Origin: PGYR01 sp041675005
GTDB lineage: Bacteria; Bacteroidota; Ignavibacteria; Kapaibacteriales; UBA2268
Assembly: GCA_041675005.1 (NCBI GenBank)
Contig: JBAYUQ010000010.1
Coordinates: 40,573-104,572, forward strand
Length of the DNA: 64,000 nt
Direction of reading: 5' to 3'
Part shown: positions 7,446 through 15,814 of the stretch, one piece after another
How the letters are laid out: each line of letters opens with the position of its first letter
Position numbering within the stretch: position 1 is the stretch's first letter
Program-made: the position numbers and the translations under genes
The notes under the pieces: generated by a model
Told to the model about the DNA's origin: nothing
The model's database searches: none
The model's input: the letters and a program-made list of their open reading frames with translations, nothing else

Positions 7446-9992
7446 ATGAATTACGATTTTAGCAAGATAGAGCCGAAATGGCAAGCGAAATGGGTTAAAG
7501 ATAATGTTTACACAGTAAGTGATGACACTAGCAAACCGAAGTACTATGTCCTTGATATGTTTCCATACCCTAGTGGTGCTGGACTGCATATTGGGCATCC
7601 AGAGGGTTATACAGCTACTGATATCATCGGTAGATATAAGACTATGAATGGCTTCAATGTACTTCACCCTATGGGATTCGATGCTTTTGGATTACCTACC
7701 GAAAGATATAGTATGCAAACGGGTGTTCACCCTGCAGTCGCAACTAAGAAGAATGTAATTACATTCAAGCGACAGTTAAATCTATTGGGATTTGCTTATG
7801 ATTGGTCAAGAGAAATAAACACGACTGACCCGAGCTACTACAAGTGGACTCAGTGGATGTTTTTGATTATGTATAACTCATGGTATGACCAAGCTGAGCA
7901 GATAGCTAAGGATATAAGTGAATTGGAAATTCCTGCTGAGATAACTGATGTAAAAGCAAAACAAGAGTATGTAGATAGTAAGCGATTGGCTTATATTTCT
8001 ATGCAACCTGTGAATTGGTGCGAAGAGTTGGGAACAGTTTTAGCTAACGAAGAGGTTGAAGAATGGCGTGGCAAAGGATACGAAGTAGAACGCAAACCTA
8101 TGCGTCAGTGGATGCTAAGGATTACAGAATATGCGGAAAGACTATTAACTGATTTGGATTTGGTGGATTGGCCTAGCTCTACTATGGAAATGCAGAAGCA
8201 TTGGATAGGTAAGAGCAAAGGCGCAGAAGTTGATTTTGCATTATCTGGTATAGAAGATAAAATCAGGATTTATACGACTAGACCCGATACTTTATTCGGT
8301 GCAACTTATATGGTGATTGCTCCAGAGCACCCATTAGTAGATACAATTACTACTGCTGCACAAAGAGAGAAAGTTGATACATTTATCAAAGATACATCAC
8401 TAAAAACAGATTTAGAAAGAACAGAATTGAACAAAGATAAGAAGGGTGTTTTCACTGGTTCTTATGCTATCAATCCTGTAAACGGAAAAGAAATTCCTGT
8501 ACTTATTTCAGACTATGTGTTGATGGGTTATGGTACTGGTGCTATCATGGCAGTACCTGGACACGATGAGCGAGACAATGAATTTGCCCAAAAATACAAT
8601 ATGGAAATAGTCCAAGTTGTGAAGCCAGAAAAAGGTGAACATAATCCTGAAGATGGTGCATTGACCGATGAAGGAATATCAATTAATTCGACTAATGACA
8701 GTATATCGCTTGATGGTTTGAAAACAATTGAAGCGAAAGCTAAAATTATAGAATGGTTAGAAAGCAAAGGATTAGGCGAAGGAAAAATCCAATTCAGACT
8801 AAGAGATTGGTTATTCTCACGTCAGAGATATTGGGGCGAACCAATTCCGATTATCCTTTTCGAAGACGGCACTAAGCGTGCTATGAACTTAGACGAATTA
8901 CCATTAGAATTACCTGTGGTACAAGAATACAAGCCGGCTGGTACAGGTGAATCACCTTTGGCAACAGTAGAATCATGGATTAACTATGATGACCCTGTAA
9001 CTGGCAAAAGAGGTAAAATTGAGACTAATACTATGCCCCAATGGTCGGGTTCATGTTGGTACTACTTACGATTTACAGACCCAAATAATGATGATGTTTT
9101 CGCGGATAAAGCAAAACAAGAATATTGGATGGGTGATGAAGGTGTTGACCTATACGTTGGTGGTGCAGAGCATGCTGTGTTGCACTTGCTTTATGCTAGA
9201 TTTTGGCATAAGGTGTTGTACGATTATGGTTATGTAACAAGCAAAGAGCCATTCAAAAAGCTATTCCACCAAGGGCTGATAATGGGAACTGATGGTCGTA
9301 AAATGTCCAAATCATTAGGTAACGTAGTAAACCCAGACGATGTAGTCAAAGATTACGGAGCAGATTCATTACGTATGTTCGAGATGTTCTTGGGCCCATT
9401 GGAACAAGCAAAACCGTGGTCGGAGACTGGAATTGACGGAGTATTCAGATTTTTGAATAGACTATGGCGGTTAGTTGTTTCGGAAGATGGTGGATTGAGC
9501 GATAAAGTACAAGACATAGCTCCAAATGAAGATTTGGATTATGTACTAAATGAAACAATCAAGAAAGTCGGTGAAGATATAGAGAGTCTGAAATTCAATA
9601 CAGCAATATCACAGATGATGATATTGGTCAATGAATTTTACAAAAATGAGATTGTACCAAAGGCTGCAATTACTGATTTCATTAAAGTTTTATCTCCATT
9701 TGCTCCGCACATAGCAGAAGAGCTGTGGGAAATATTGGGTAATACTACGACTATAGTCCATGCTGAGTGGCCTACTTACGACGAATCAAAAATGCAGAAA
9801 TCTTCTGTAGAAATGGTTGTACAGGTATTGAGCAAAATCAGGGCTAAGATTGTAGTTCCAACGGGATTGAGTCAAGACGAAGTATTGGAATTAGCAAAAC
9901 AAGATGCTAATGTCCAGAAGTATCTAGAAGGTACACAAATAAGAAAAATTATATTTATACAAGATAAATTGATTAATTTGATTGCAAACTAA
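7446..9992 (+). CDS. leuS: Leucine-tRNA ligase
   Basis: Class I aminoacyl-tRNA synthetase, 848 residues, charging tRNA-Leu with leucine in the cytoplasm. The HIGH motif is at residues 48-51 (PYPSGAGLHIGHPEGY). The KMSKS loop is near residue 619-623 (GRKMSKSLGNVVNPDDVV). Between them lies the CP1 editing domain, with a T-rich segment (IYTTRPDTLFGATYMV) and the GTGAIMAVPGHDERD editing-site stretch. The C-terminus carries the anticodon-binding and C-terminal domains. Length is normal for bacterial LeuRS. It is monocistronic. Confidence 0.98.
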   Translation: MNYDFSKIEPKWQAKWVKDNVYTVSDDTSKPKYYVLDMFPYPSGAGLHIGHPEGYTATDIIGRYKTMNGFNVLHPMGFDAFGLPTERYSMQTGVHPAVATKKNVITFKRQLNLLGFAYDWSREINTTDPSYYKWTQWMFLIMYNSWYDQAEQIAKDISELEIPAEITDVKAKQEYVDSKRLAYISMQPVNWCEELGTVLANEEVEEWRGKGYEVERKPMRQWMLRITEYAERLLTDLDLVDWPSSTMEMQKHWIGKSKGAEVDFALSGIEDKIRIYTTRPDTLFGATYMVIAPEHPLVDTITTAAQREKVDTFIKDTSLKTDLERTELNKDKKGVFTGSYAINPVNGKEIPVLISDYVLMGYGTGAIMAVPGHDERDNEFAQKYNMEIVQVVKPEKGEHNPEDGALTDEGISINSTNDSISLDGLKTIEAKAKIIEWLESKGLGEGKIQFRLRDWLFSRQRYWGEPIPIILFEDGTKRAMNLDELPLELPVVQEYKPAGTGESPLATVESWINYDDPVTGKRGKIETNTMPQWSGSCWYYLRFTDPNNDDVFADKAKQEYWMGDEGVDLYVGGAEHAVLHLLYARFWHKVLYDYGYVTSKEPFKKLFHQGLIMGTDGRKMSKSLGNVVNPDDVVKDYGADSLRMFEMFLGPLEQAKPWSETGIDGVFRFLNRLWRLVVSEDGGLSDKVQDIAPNEDLDYVLNETIKKVGEDIESLKFNTAISQMMILVNEFYKNEIVPKAAITDFIKVLSPFAPHIAEELWEILGNTTTIVHAEWPTYDESKMQKSSVEMVVQVLSKIRAKIVVPTGLSQDEVLELAKQDANVQKYLEGTQIRKIIFIQDKLINLIAN

Positions 9993-10119
9993 TCGATTAA
10001 ATAAATTGCAAATTTTTGCTGATTGTTGGACCTTAGGATTCAATAATAATAATGAGAAATAACAATTATTTTGTTACAAAACAGTAACTGAACTGTTATT
10101 CCCATATAAAGAGAAACAA

Positions 10120-11199
10120 ATGAATTTAAGAAATTTCGATTACGACGAATTAGTCCAATTATTCAACAATAATGATTTGCCTGCTTACCGAGCAGAGCAA
10201 CTATTCACAGCGCTTTATTCGAACAAAGTAGATAGCTTAGACAAAATCACGACTTTCCCAAAAGAGCTGAGAGCAGATTTGATGGCACATCATACTATCA
10301 AGTCCTTCAAAGCTATGAAAAAACAAGTATCAGTTGATGGTTCTATAAAATACCTCTTCACTATGGAAGATGGAAAGAGTATAGAAGCAGTTTTTATGCC
10401 TTGGTATGACGATGCTGAGAAGACTAATATACGTAATACACTTTGTATATCCAGTCAAGTTGGGTGTAGTTTGGATTGCAAGTTTTGTGCTACTGGGACT
10501 ATGGATTTGGAGCGTAACCTAGAGACTCACGAGATAATTTCTCAGATATTAGATATAGAACATGATTTGAATACCAAAATCACCAATGTGGTATTTATGG
10601 GAATGGGCGAGCCATTACTAAACTACAAAAATGTAGCAAGAGCAGTGAACATACTAACTCATCCACTTACGGATCTGATGTCCAGACGAAAGATAACTGT
10701 CTCTACTTCTGGTGTAGTTCCAAGTATCAAGAAAATGGCAAATCTGAGCAGACCTCCGAAACTGGCTATCTCTCTTCATGGTACTACTAATGGTTTCCGT
10801 GATAAGATAATGCCAATAAACCTGAAAGCTGATATTTCAACACTGATGAATGCAGTTGAAGATTATTACAGAAAAACTAAGTTGAATATAACGTACGAAT
10901 ATATCCCATTCGATGGAATGAACGACACTATAGAAGATGCAAAAAGATTAGCAAAGATTTGCAAGCGAGTACCATCTAGGATTAACTTAATTCCATTCAA
11001 TGATATATCTTTCACTGAACCAACAGGCATAGCAGAGACGCTTAAACCATCGAGCAGTGAGAGAATAATCGAATTTGCAAACGAGATTCGTAAATTTGGT
11101 GGTATCGTGACTATCAGAGATACTTTCGGTAGTGATATAGATGCTGCTTGCGGCCAGCTTGCACTTTCCACGAGAAATTCAACGAGTGAAGAAGTTTGA
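10120..11199 (+). CDS. rlmN: Dual-specificity RNA methyltransferase RlmN
   Basis: Radical SAM enzyme, 359 residues, that methylates C2 of A2503 in 23S rRNA and of A37 in some tRNAs. The [4Fe-4S] cluster motif is Cys116, Cys120 and Cys123 (QVGCSLDCKFCATG). FMGMGEPLLNY is the family hallmark. The catalytic C-terminal cysteine is Cys344 (DIDAACGQL), and the second conserved Cys is present as family Cys/Glu positions. Its TGA stop overlaps the TTG start of the next gene (TTGA), so the downstream secreted protein is probably translated by coupling. Confidence 0.97.
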   Translation: MNLRNFDYDELVQLFNNNDLPAYRAEQLFTALYSNKVDSLDKITTFPKELRADLMAHHTIKSFKAMKKQVSVDGSIKYLFTMEDGKSIEAVFMPWYDDAEKTNIRNTLCISSQVGCSLDCKFCATGTMDLERNLETHEIISQILDIEHDLNTKITNVVFMGMGEPLLNYKNVARAVNILTHPLTDLMSRRKITVSTSGVVPSIKKMANLSRPPKLAISLHGTTNGFRDKIMPINLKADISTLMNAVEDYYRKTKLNITYEYIPFDGMNDTIEDAKRLAKICKRVPSRINLIPFNDISFTEPTGIAETLKPSSSERIIEFANEIRKFGGIVTIRDTFGSDIDAACGQLALSTRNSTSEEV

Positions 11200-12089
11200 G
11201 ATATAGTCTTATCATAATATTTTTCATTGCTTTTTCTCTTTGCTTATCGGCAAAGGAAATAGATTTGAAATATGGTGAAACTTATATTTTTAAATTGAAA
11301 AATGGCGATTTGGTAACTGGATTAGTTAACAATGAAGTCGAAGTAAAAGACTTTGGAAAGGGAATTTCTGTAGAAACTCAGCTTGGGGAAGCTGTGATAT
11401 TCTACGACCAGATAGAAGAATATAGATTAGAAGAAGAGCAATACAGACACGCACATAGAGTATACTTTATGCCGACTGCTGTACCAATAGGTGATAACCA
11501 CTTCTTAGGTGATTTCGAATTACTTTTCCTATATGGTGGATTTGGGATTATGGATAAGATTTCAGTAACTGCTGGTAGGAGTATAATACCGACTATCCGG
11601 AGTGAAGAACAGATAACGGATTTGAATGTCAAATTTACTATCATAGAAGAAGAATACGAAGATTTTGAAGGGAAGCTACACGTTGCACTCGGTGGTAATC
11701 TTGCCTTTGTGAATAATGATAATAGATTTATCCACGCTTATGGAGTGGCGACATTCCAAAAAAAGCGCTCTAGATTGTCACTGGCATTATTCTCCAAGCT
11801 TGGCTCTGAAGATATATACAGACCGAATTTCAAAGATAATTTCTTTGATATCAACTATGCTAATGGAGCTATGGGAATAGCTATTGGTTTAGACACAAAG
11901 TTCACGAGCTGGCACGATATTCACTTCATAGGTGAGATGTGGAATGCAAACATAGCAAAGCCACAAGACACCGGTGTACTACTCGGTTTTAGACTAGCAA
12001 ATACCAAATTTGGGGCAGACTTTGGATTAGCGTTTTTCACTACTCCAGTCGTTGCTCCATTTTTTAGCTTTGTTTGGACACCTTTTTAA
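11196..12089 (+). CDS. Secreted protein of unknown function
   Basis: 297 residues starting at TTG 11196, which overlaps the rlmN stop as TTGA. This start gives a good Sec signal peptide (cleavage after CLSAKE). There is no better downstream ATG that keeps the signal peptide. The mature protein begins with a strand-rich domain (YGETYIFKLKNGDLVTG). It continues with Gly- and aromatic-rich alternating segments and a terminal FFSFVWTPF-like end, which suggests an outer-membrane-associated barrel. I do not recognise the family. Linkage to rlmN is probably only transcriptional. Confidence 0.6.
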   Translation: MRYSLIIIFFIAFSLCLSAKEIDLKYGETYIFKLKNGDLVTGLVNNEVEVKDFGKGISVETQLGEAVIFYDQIEEYRLEEEQYRHAHRVYFMPTAVPIGDNHFLGDFELLFLYGGFGIMDKISVTAGRSIIPTIRSEEQITDLNVKFTIIEEEYEDFEGKLHVALGGNLAFVNNDNRFIHAYGVATFQKKRSRLSLALFSKLGSEDIYRPNFKDNFFDINYANGAMGIAIGLDTKFTSWHDIHFIGEMWNANIAKPQDTGVLLGFRLANTKFGADFGLAFFTTPVVAPFFSFVWTPF

Positions 12090-12100
12090 ATTGATTTACT

Positions 12101-12108
12101 TATATTTG
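12101..12108 (+). promoter_or_regulatory. -7 box upstream of gatC
   Basis: TATATTTG is a perfect TAnnTTTG match, 26 bases before the gatC ATG. A TTTG at 12073-12076 is a possible -33 box at a spacing slightly longer than usual. Confidence 0.5.
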
Positions 12109-12133
12109 TAGATAATAAAAAACAGAAATAGAA

Positions 12134-12421
12134 ATGGAAAATACTAAAGAAATAATAGATAACGTTTCTAAGCTAGCTCACCTAGAGTTCAGCGAAGATG
12201 AGCTAAAAGCTATAACTCCTCAATTCAGCAAAATCTTGGACTATATAGATGAGCTGAGTAAAATAGACCTAGAAGGAGTAGAGCCAATGACTCATGTATT
12301 AGAAGATACTAATGTAATGAGAGAAGATATAGTAAAAGAATCTATCTCCGTGAAAGATGCACTTAAAAATGCGCCAAAACACAATGACATATTCTTCAAA
12401 GTACCTAAGGTATTCGATTGA
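12134..12421 (+). CDS. gatC: Asp/Glu-tRNA amidotransferase subunit C
   Basis: 95-residue GatC, the small subunit of the GatCAB complex that converts mischarged Glu-tRNA(Gln) or Asp-tRNA(Asn) to the amide form. Family features seen are VSKLAHLEFSEDELK near the N-terminus, the FSKILDYIDELSKIDLEGVEP helix and linker, and the C-terminal FFKVPKVFD that packs against GatA. gatA and gatB are not in this window. The last codons overlap the TTG start of kdsB as TTGA. Confidence 0.93.
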   Translation: MENTKEIIDNVSKLAHLEFSEDELKAITPQFSKILDYIDELSKIDLEGVEPMTHVLEDTNVMREDIVKESISVKDALKNAPKHNDIFFKVPKVFD

Positions 12422-13179
12422 ACCCTTATGAACGACAGATGACAGCTGTGGGAGTTATACCTGCACGGCTAACTTCTACCCGATTCCCTGGTAAACTATT
12501 AGAACGGATAAATGGCAAATCGCTCATTGCTATGGTCTATGAGAATGCAAAAAAAGCAACATCACTAGAGAAAGTTGTTATAGCTACTGAAGATAAAGCT
12601 ATAGTTGCAGAAGCTGAGGCAATAGGAGCTGATTATATATTGACCCCTAATACTTTTGCTACAGGTACTGATAGAATAGCTTGGGCTTGCAGAAGATTGG
12701 ACCTGCAACACGATATAGTGTTTAATATACAAGGTGATGAGCCACTACTCTCGCCCAAATTGATAGATGATTTATTCATTGGCTTTTCTACCTCATTGTG
12801 TCAAGTAGGTACTTTAGTAAAAAGAATAGAAACTGAAGAAGAGTTGGGTAATCCGAATATAGTCAAAGTAGTAAGAAATATGGACGGAGAAGCATTGTAT
12901 TTCTCTCGTAGTCCTATCCCATATTACAGAAATAAGCCACAAGACCACCTAAAACAAAACCACTATTGGAAGCATATTGGTCTATACGCTTATCGCTCGG
13001 ATTCATTAGAGCTGTTCTCTAGATTGGAGCAAACAGACCTCGAAATAGCTGAGAGTTTGGAGCAGCTACGATTGTTGCAAAACAACTCGAAGTACTTCTG
13101 TATGGAAACCAAGGAAGAAATAATGGGAATTGATACACCTGCGGATTTCGAAAAGCTAAAGAGCTTAATCAAAAACTAA
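12418..13179 (+). CDS. kdsB: 3-deoxy-manno-octulosonate cytidylyltransferase
   Basis: Activates Kdo with CTP to CMP-Kdo for lipopolysaccharide inner core synthesis, showing that the organism makes a Kdo-containing LPS. The N-terminal nucleotide-binding motif is VIPARLTSTRFPGKLL. NIQGDEPLL is the metal and CTP-binding signature. VKRIETEEELGNPNIVKVV and the YFSRSPIPYYR block are typical of KdsB. The start is taken as TTG 12418, overlapping the gatC stop (TTGA); an in-frame ATG at 12439 is the alternative and would lose only seven residues. It ends convergently with the next gene, overlapping by four bases. Confidence 0.93.
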   Translation: MNPYERQMTAVGVIPARLTSTRFPGKLLERINGKSLIAMVYENAKKATSLEKVVIATEDKAIVAEAEAIGADYILTPNTFATGTDRIAWACRRLDLQHDIVFNIQGDEPLLSPKLIDDLFIGFSTSLCQVGTLVKRIETEEELGNPNIVKVVRNMDGEALYFSRSPIPYYRNKPQDHLKQNHYWKHIGLYAYRSDSLELFSRLEQTDLEIAESLEQLRLLQNNSKYFCMETKEEIMGIDTPADFEKLKSLIKN

Positions 13180-13871
13180 TGCTTTTTCTTTTTCAAAGCA
13201 TCATCTCTATTCAGCCCACGAGGGATGTCATAGTAATCATCTTTCTTCTTTTCAGAAGTTGGGACTTCTGATTTCTCGTCTTTCAGAGCTTCTTTTATCA
13301 GATCTAAAGTCTTATCACCTTCTACTTTTTTAGCAACTCTCTTTCTTACTTTAGGCAAAGGAGACAATTTCGATTTGTTCACTTCATTATATACTTGCTC
13401 GTAATAAGCTAAATTGTATTTATTAGCGAAATTAGAAATTTTAGGAGCAAACTTCAGTATTCTATAATCATCTATTCTAAATACATCATTAGTCGAAGAG
13501 ATTACTTTACAAATACCAAGTGAATCGAGTGCATAGAAATAGTCCTTGATAGGCATGCAAATTCTATTACTTAGCATTAGTACGGGCATTCCCATTGTCA
13601 GTAAGATTCGTTGCTTAGCTACTATGTATGTCAGTAAATTGCTGTTGGGAGCAAACTGTAACTCTTTTCCATCGAAGCTAATACCAGCAGAATCTTTCTT
13701 ATAATCGTCTATAATACAAGAAGTAGTATATTCAAAATCCGAGTACTCGTAACCCATATTATTGATTACGTTCACGCTCTTTAACCGACCGCTTTGGTTA
13801 GCCACAGTAATAGTCTTCGAAACTAAACCGAATGGGAACAATAAAAATAATATAAAAAATGCCGACTTCAT
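13176..13871 (-). CDS. Secreted protein, possible copper-amine-oxidase-N-like domain
   Basis: 231 residues with a Sec signal peptide (cleavage near GLVSK). The central part (about residues 75-130, LLTYIVAKQRILLTMGMPVL then ICMPIKDYFYALDSLG) resembles the small beta domains (copper amine oxidase N-terminal or amidase-associated type) that often precede cell-wall hydrolases. No catalytic domain follows; the C-terminus is a charged, low-complexity, Lys-rich tail. It may be a wall- or envelope-binding protein. Its start codon sits in the loop of a terminator-like hairpin (13856-13891). It lies downstream of the FKBP gene on the same strand. Confidence 0.5.
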   Translation of the reverse strand: MKSAFFILFLLFPFGLVSKTITVANQSGRLKSVNVINNMGYEYSDFEYTTSCIIDDYKKDSAGISFDGKELQFAPNSNLLTYIVAKQRILLTMGMPVLMLSNRICMPIKDYFYALDSLGICKVISSTNDVFRIDDYRILKFAPKISNFANKYNLAYYEQVYNEVNKSKLSPLPKVRKRVAKKVEGDKTLDLIKEALKDEKSEVPTSEKKKDDYYDIPRGLNRDDALKKKKH

Positions 13872-13891
13872 ATATTAGAAATCGGCATTTT
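13856..13891 (-). terminator. Terminator-like hairpin spanning a start codon
   Basis: On the reverse strand a perfect 10-bp stem (AAAATGCCGA with TCGGCATTTT) encloses a 16-base loop and runs into a T-rich stretch. It lies 23 bases after the FKBP stop. The ATG of the next gene (13869-13871) is inside the loop, and the T-rich tract is that gene's own signal-peptide codons. It could terminate FKBP transcription or control access to the start codon. Confidence 0.6.
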
Positions 13892-13913
13892 GTTCTATAA
13901 CTTTAGTTTTCGC

Positions 13914-14717
13914 TTATAATCCCGGAGGACGACGCATCTTCTGTCTATGTTCTTCTACAGTTGATATTATATTAACTAATTCAAATTTCATAATTAGAAC
14001 AGAATGAGGAGGGATTTTTTGACCACTTCCTTCATCTTTGAAAGCAAGGGCAGGTGGGATAACAAATTCGTAAATATCACCAACGCCCATCATTTTTACA
14101 GCTTCTTGGAATCCGTAAACAACACCTTCTATTGGCATTTCGATTGGCTTACCACCATCGAAAGTATTCTCGAATACTTCACCATTTAGCAGTTCACCAC
14201 GTATATGTATGCCAACTACCATATTATCAGCTGGCTTTGGTCCATTTGCTACTTTTATTGGCTTGTATTGCAATCCGGTTTCCGTCTCTTTCCAACCTTC
14301 TTTCTTGATATTTTCAGCAAGGTATTTTGGACCTAATGTCACGAAAGTCTTTCCTAATTCCTGCATTTCTTGCATCTTCTTATTATATTGCTCTTTTCCA
14401 GTTTCAGTCTGAATCTTTTGAATTATATTTAGTAGCTTCATTCTATCCTCTGGAGATATCATCGGATCTCTTTTCTCTAATCCATCTATTATACCAGCTA
14501 TTAAATAGTCAAAATTCACATGGCTATTCGCACTATCCATCATATTGATACCAGTAGTCATATCATACCCAAAAGTATAACTCATCCTATCTACTATCGT
14601 AACTGGTTTTGGTAACCCTTCCTTTCTTTCATATCCATTATACTTTTCAGGGCCATCGTCTTTGCTGCAAGCAGAAAATATAGCCGATAAAAATACAATT
14701 ATTATTATTTTTTTCAT
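13914..14717 (-). CDS. FKBP-type peptidyl-prolyl isomerase lipoprotein
   Basis: 267 residues. The signal peptide ends in a lipobox (FSACS, Cys about residue 17), placing it in the outer envelope. Residues about 40-140 form the helical dimerisation domain of Mip/FkpA proteins (SYTFGYDMTTGINMM, then a charged coiled segment rich in Met, Gln and Lys). Residues about 150-255 are the FKBP domain: ETGLQYKPI, VGIHIRGELLNGEVFENTFD, GVVYGFQEAVKMMGVGD, YEFVIPPALAF and PPHSVLIMKFELVNI. It would assist folding of exported proteins, fitting the many secreted proteins nearby. Confidence 0.93.
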   Translation of the reverse strand: MKKIIIIVFLSAIFSACSKDDGPEKYNGYERKEGLPKPVTIVDRMSYTFGYDMTTGINMMDSANSHVNFDYLIAGIIDGLEKRDPMISPEDRMKLLNIIQKIQTETGKEQYNKKMQEMQELGKTFVTLGPKYLAENIKKEGWKETETGLQYKPIKVANGPKPADNMVVGIHIRGELLNGEVFENTFDGGKPIEMPIEGVVYGFQEAVKMMGVGDIYEFVIPPALAFKDEGSGQKIPPHSVLIMKFELVNIISTVEEHRQKMRRPPGL

Positions 14718-14756
14718 ATTTGTTCCTTGTTTTCTTTTAATAACAGTTAAAACGTA

Positions 14757-15716
14757 TTATTGTTTCAAATCTTCGTTATCTAAGTTATATACAATAGTGA
14801 ATAAATTTATTTTTCTATATTGGTCGCACACCATTTCGGCATATTTTTTCGAATAATATGAGCCAATAGAATATGCAACTCCACCCGAAGTATTCACCCT
14901 AATAGTATTGGGTATAATAGTCTCCACTACCTCGTGATGTTCAAGATTCTGTGGTACTATAAGTACACTGTATTTGTTTTCTTGTGCTTTGCCTTCGGTA
15001 GTGTATTCTACTATCAAACCGATTAGTTCTGTTTGTATTAATTCTTCCTCTTCACTCACTACATTATCCGCTGTTATAAGAGCTTCTATCATACTTTGCA
15101 TGTGAAGTGCTTGTTCTTTGGGCGGGTTAGTAGCTAGATAATTAGTCATAGAGTCACGTAGTAAAATGAAGTTATAACTATCGCCATCTTTTCTATTCTT
15201 ATTCATCTCATCTACAGAGTAGTTGATGTTCCATTCTTTTGCAAATGCCTCGATTATCTCTCTTTCCTTAGGATCTAAATCATCATCTATCATAGCTATT
15301 TGGTGTAAAATACTAATGATAATCTCTCCATTCGAAGGCTTAAACATCTTCTTCAATAGATAAGTAGATTCTTTTTTCTCTAGTTTCAATGCTGATTTGG
15401 CCAAATGCCATAGGTTTCGGCTGCTTTTCCCTTTTACCCATAGCCCTGTGGAGATAAGCAAAAACACAAACGATTCGACCAGATAGAGTGTAGTATCTAC
15501 TATGGAAAGCATATCGGTCTCTACCCATATATAATAGAATATCCAAAGCACACAATTACCAATTAGTAAAAGAATACCCGTGATAGACTGCGAAGCAGCA
15601 ACCTCTTCTTCGTGCTTTCTTTTCCAAATCTTATTTATTCGTAGATATACTTGTACAGTCGTCACGAAAACTGATAGTTGAGTTAGCACTAATATTATGG
15701 AAATAAAATCTTTCAT
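14757..15716 (-). CDS. Membrane protein with TerB-like domain
   Basis: 319 residues. About three hydrophobic segments occupy residues 1-95 (around 5-25, 45-65 and 75-95). A cytoplasmic helical region follows (about 130-225) with the TerB/TerB-like pattern EIIISILHQIAMIDDDLDPKE and then ALITADNVVSEEEELI: paired acidic turns at the ends of helices. The last 80 residues (YSVLIVPQN, then SIGSYYSKKYAEMVCDQYRK) look like a separate small alpha/beta domain, possibly SPOR-like. TerB-type domains occur in membrane stress-response complexes; the function here is unknown. Confidence 0.55.
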   Translation of the reverse strand: MKDFISIILVLTQLSVFVTTVQVYLRINKIWKRKHEEEVAASQSITGILLLIGNCVLWIFYYIWVETDMLSIVDTTLYLVESFVFLLISTGLWVKGKSSRNLWHLAKSALKLEKKESTYLLKKMFKPSNGEIIISILHQIAMIDDDLDPKEREIIEAFAKEWNINYSVDEMNKNRKDGDSYNFILLRDSMTNYLATNPPKEQALHMQSMIEALITADNVVSEEEELIQTELIGLIVEYTTEGKAQENKYSVLIVPQNLEHHEVVETIIPNTIRVNTSGGVAYSIGSYYSKKYAEMVCDQYRKINLFTIVYNLDNEDLKQ

Positions 15717-15814
15717 TCAATTCTGTTGCAATTTATTTTTTAAAGATAAAAAAAGGCAGTGTCAAATAAAACAAACTCTGTAAATTTAATATAAAATTTG
15801 GTTTTTTATAGAAG

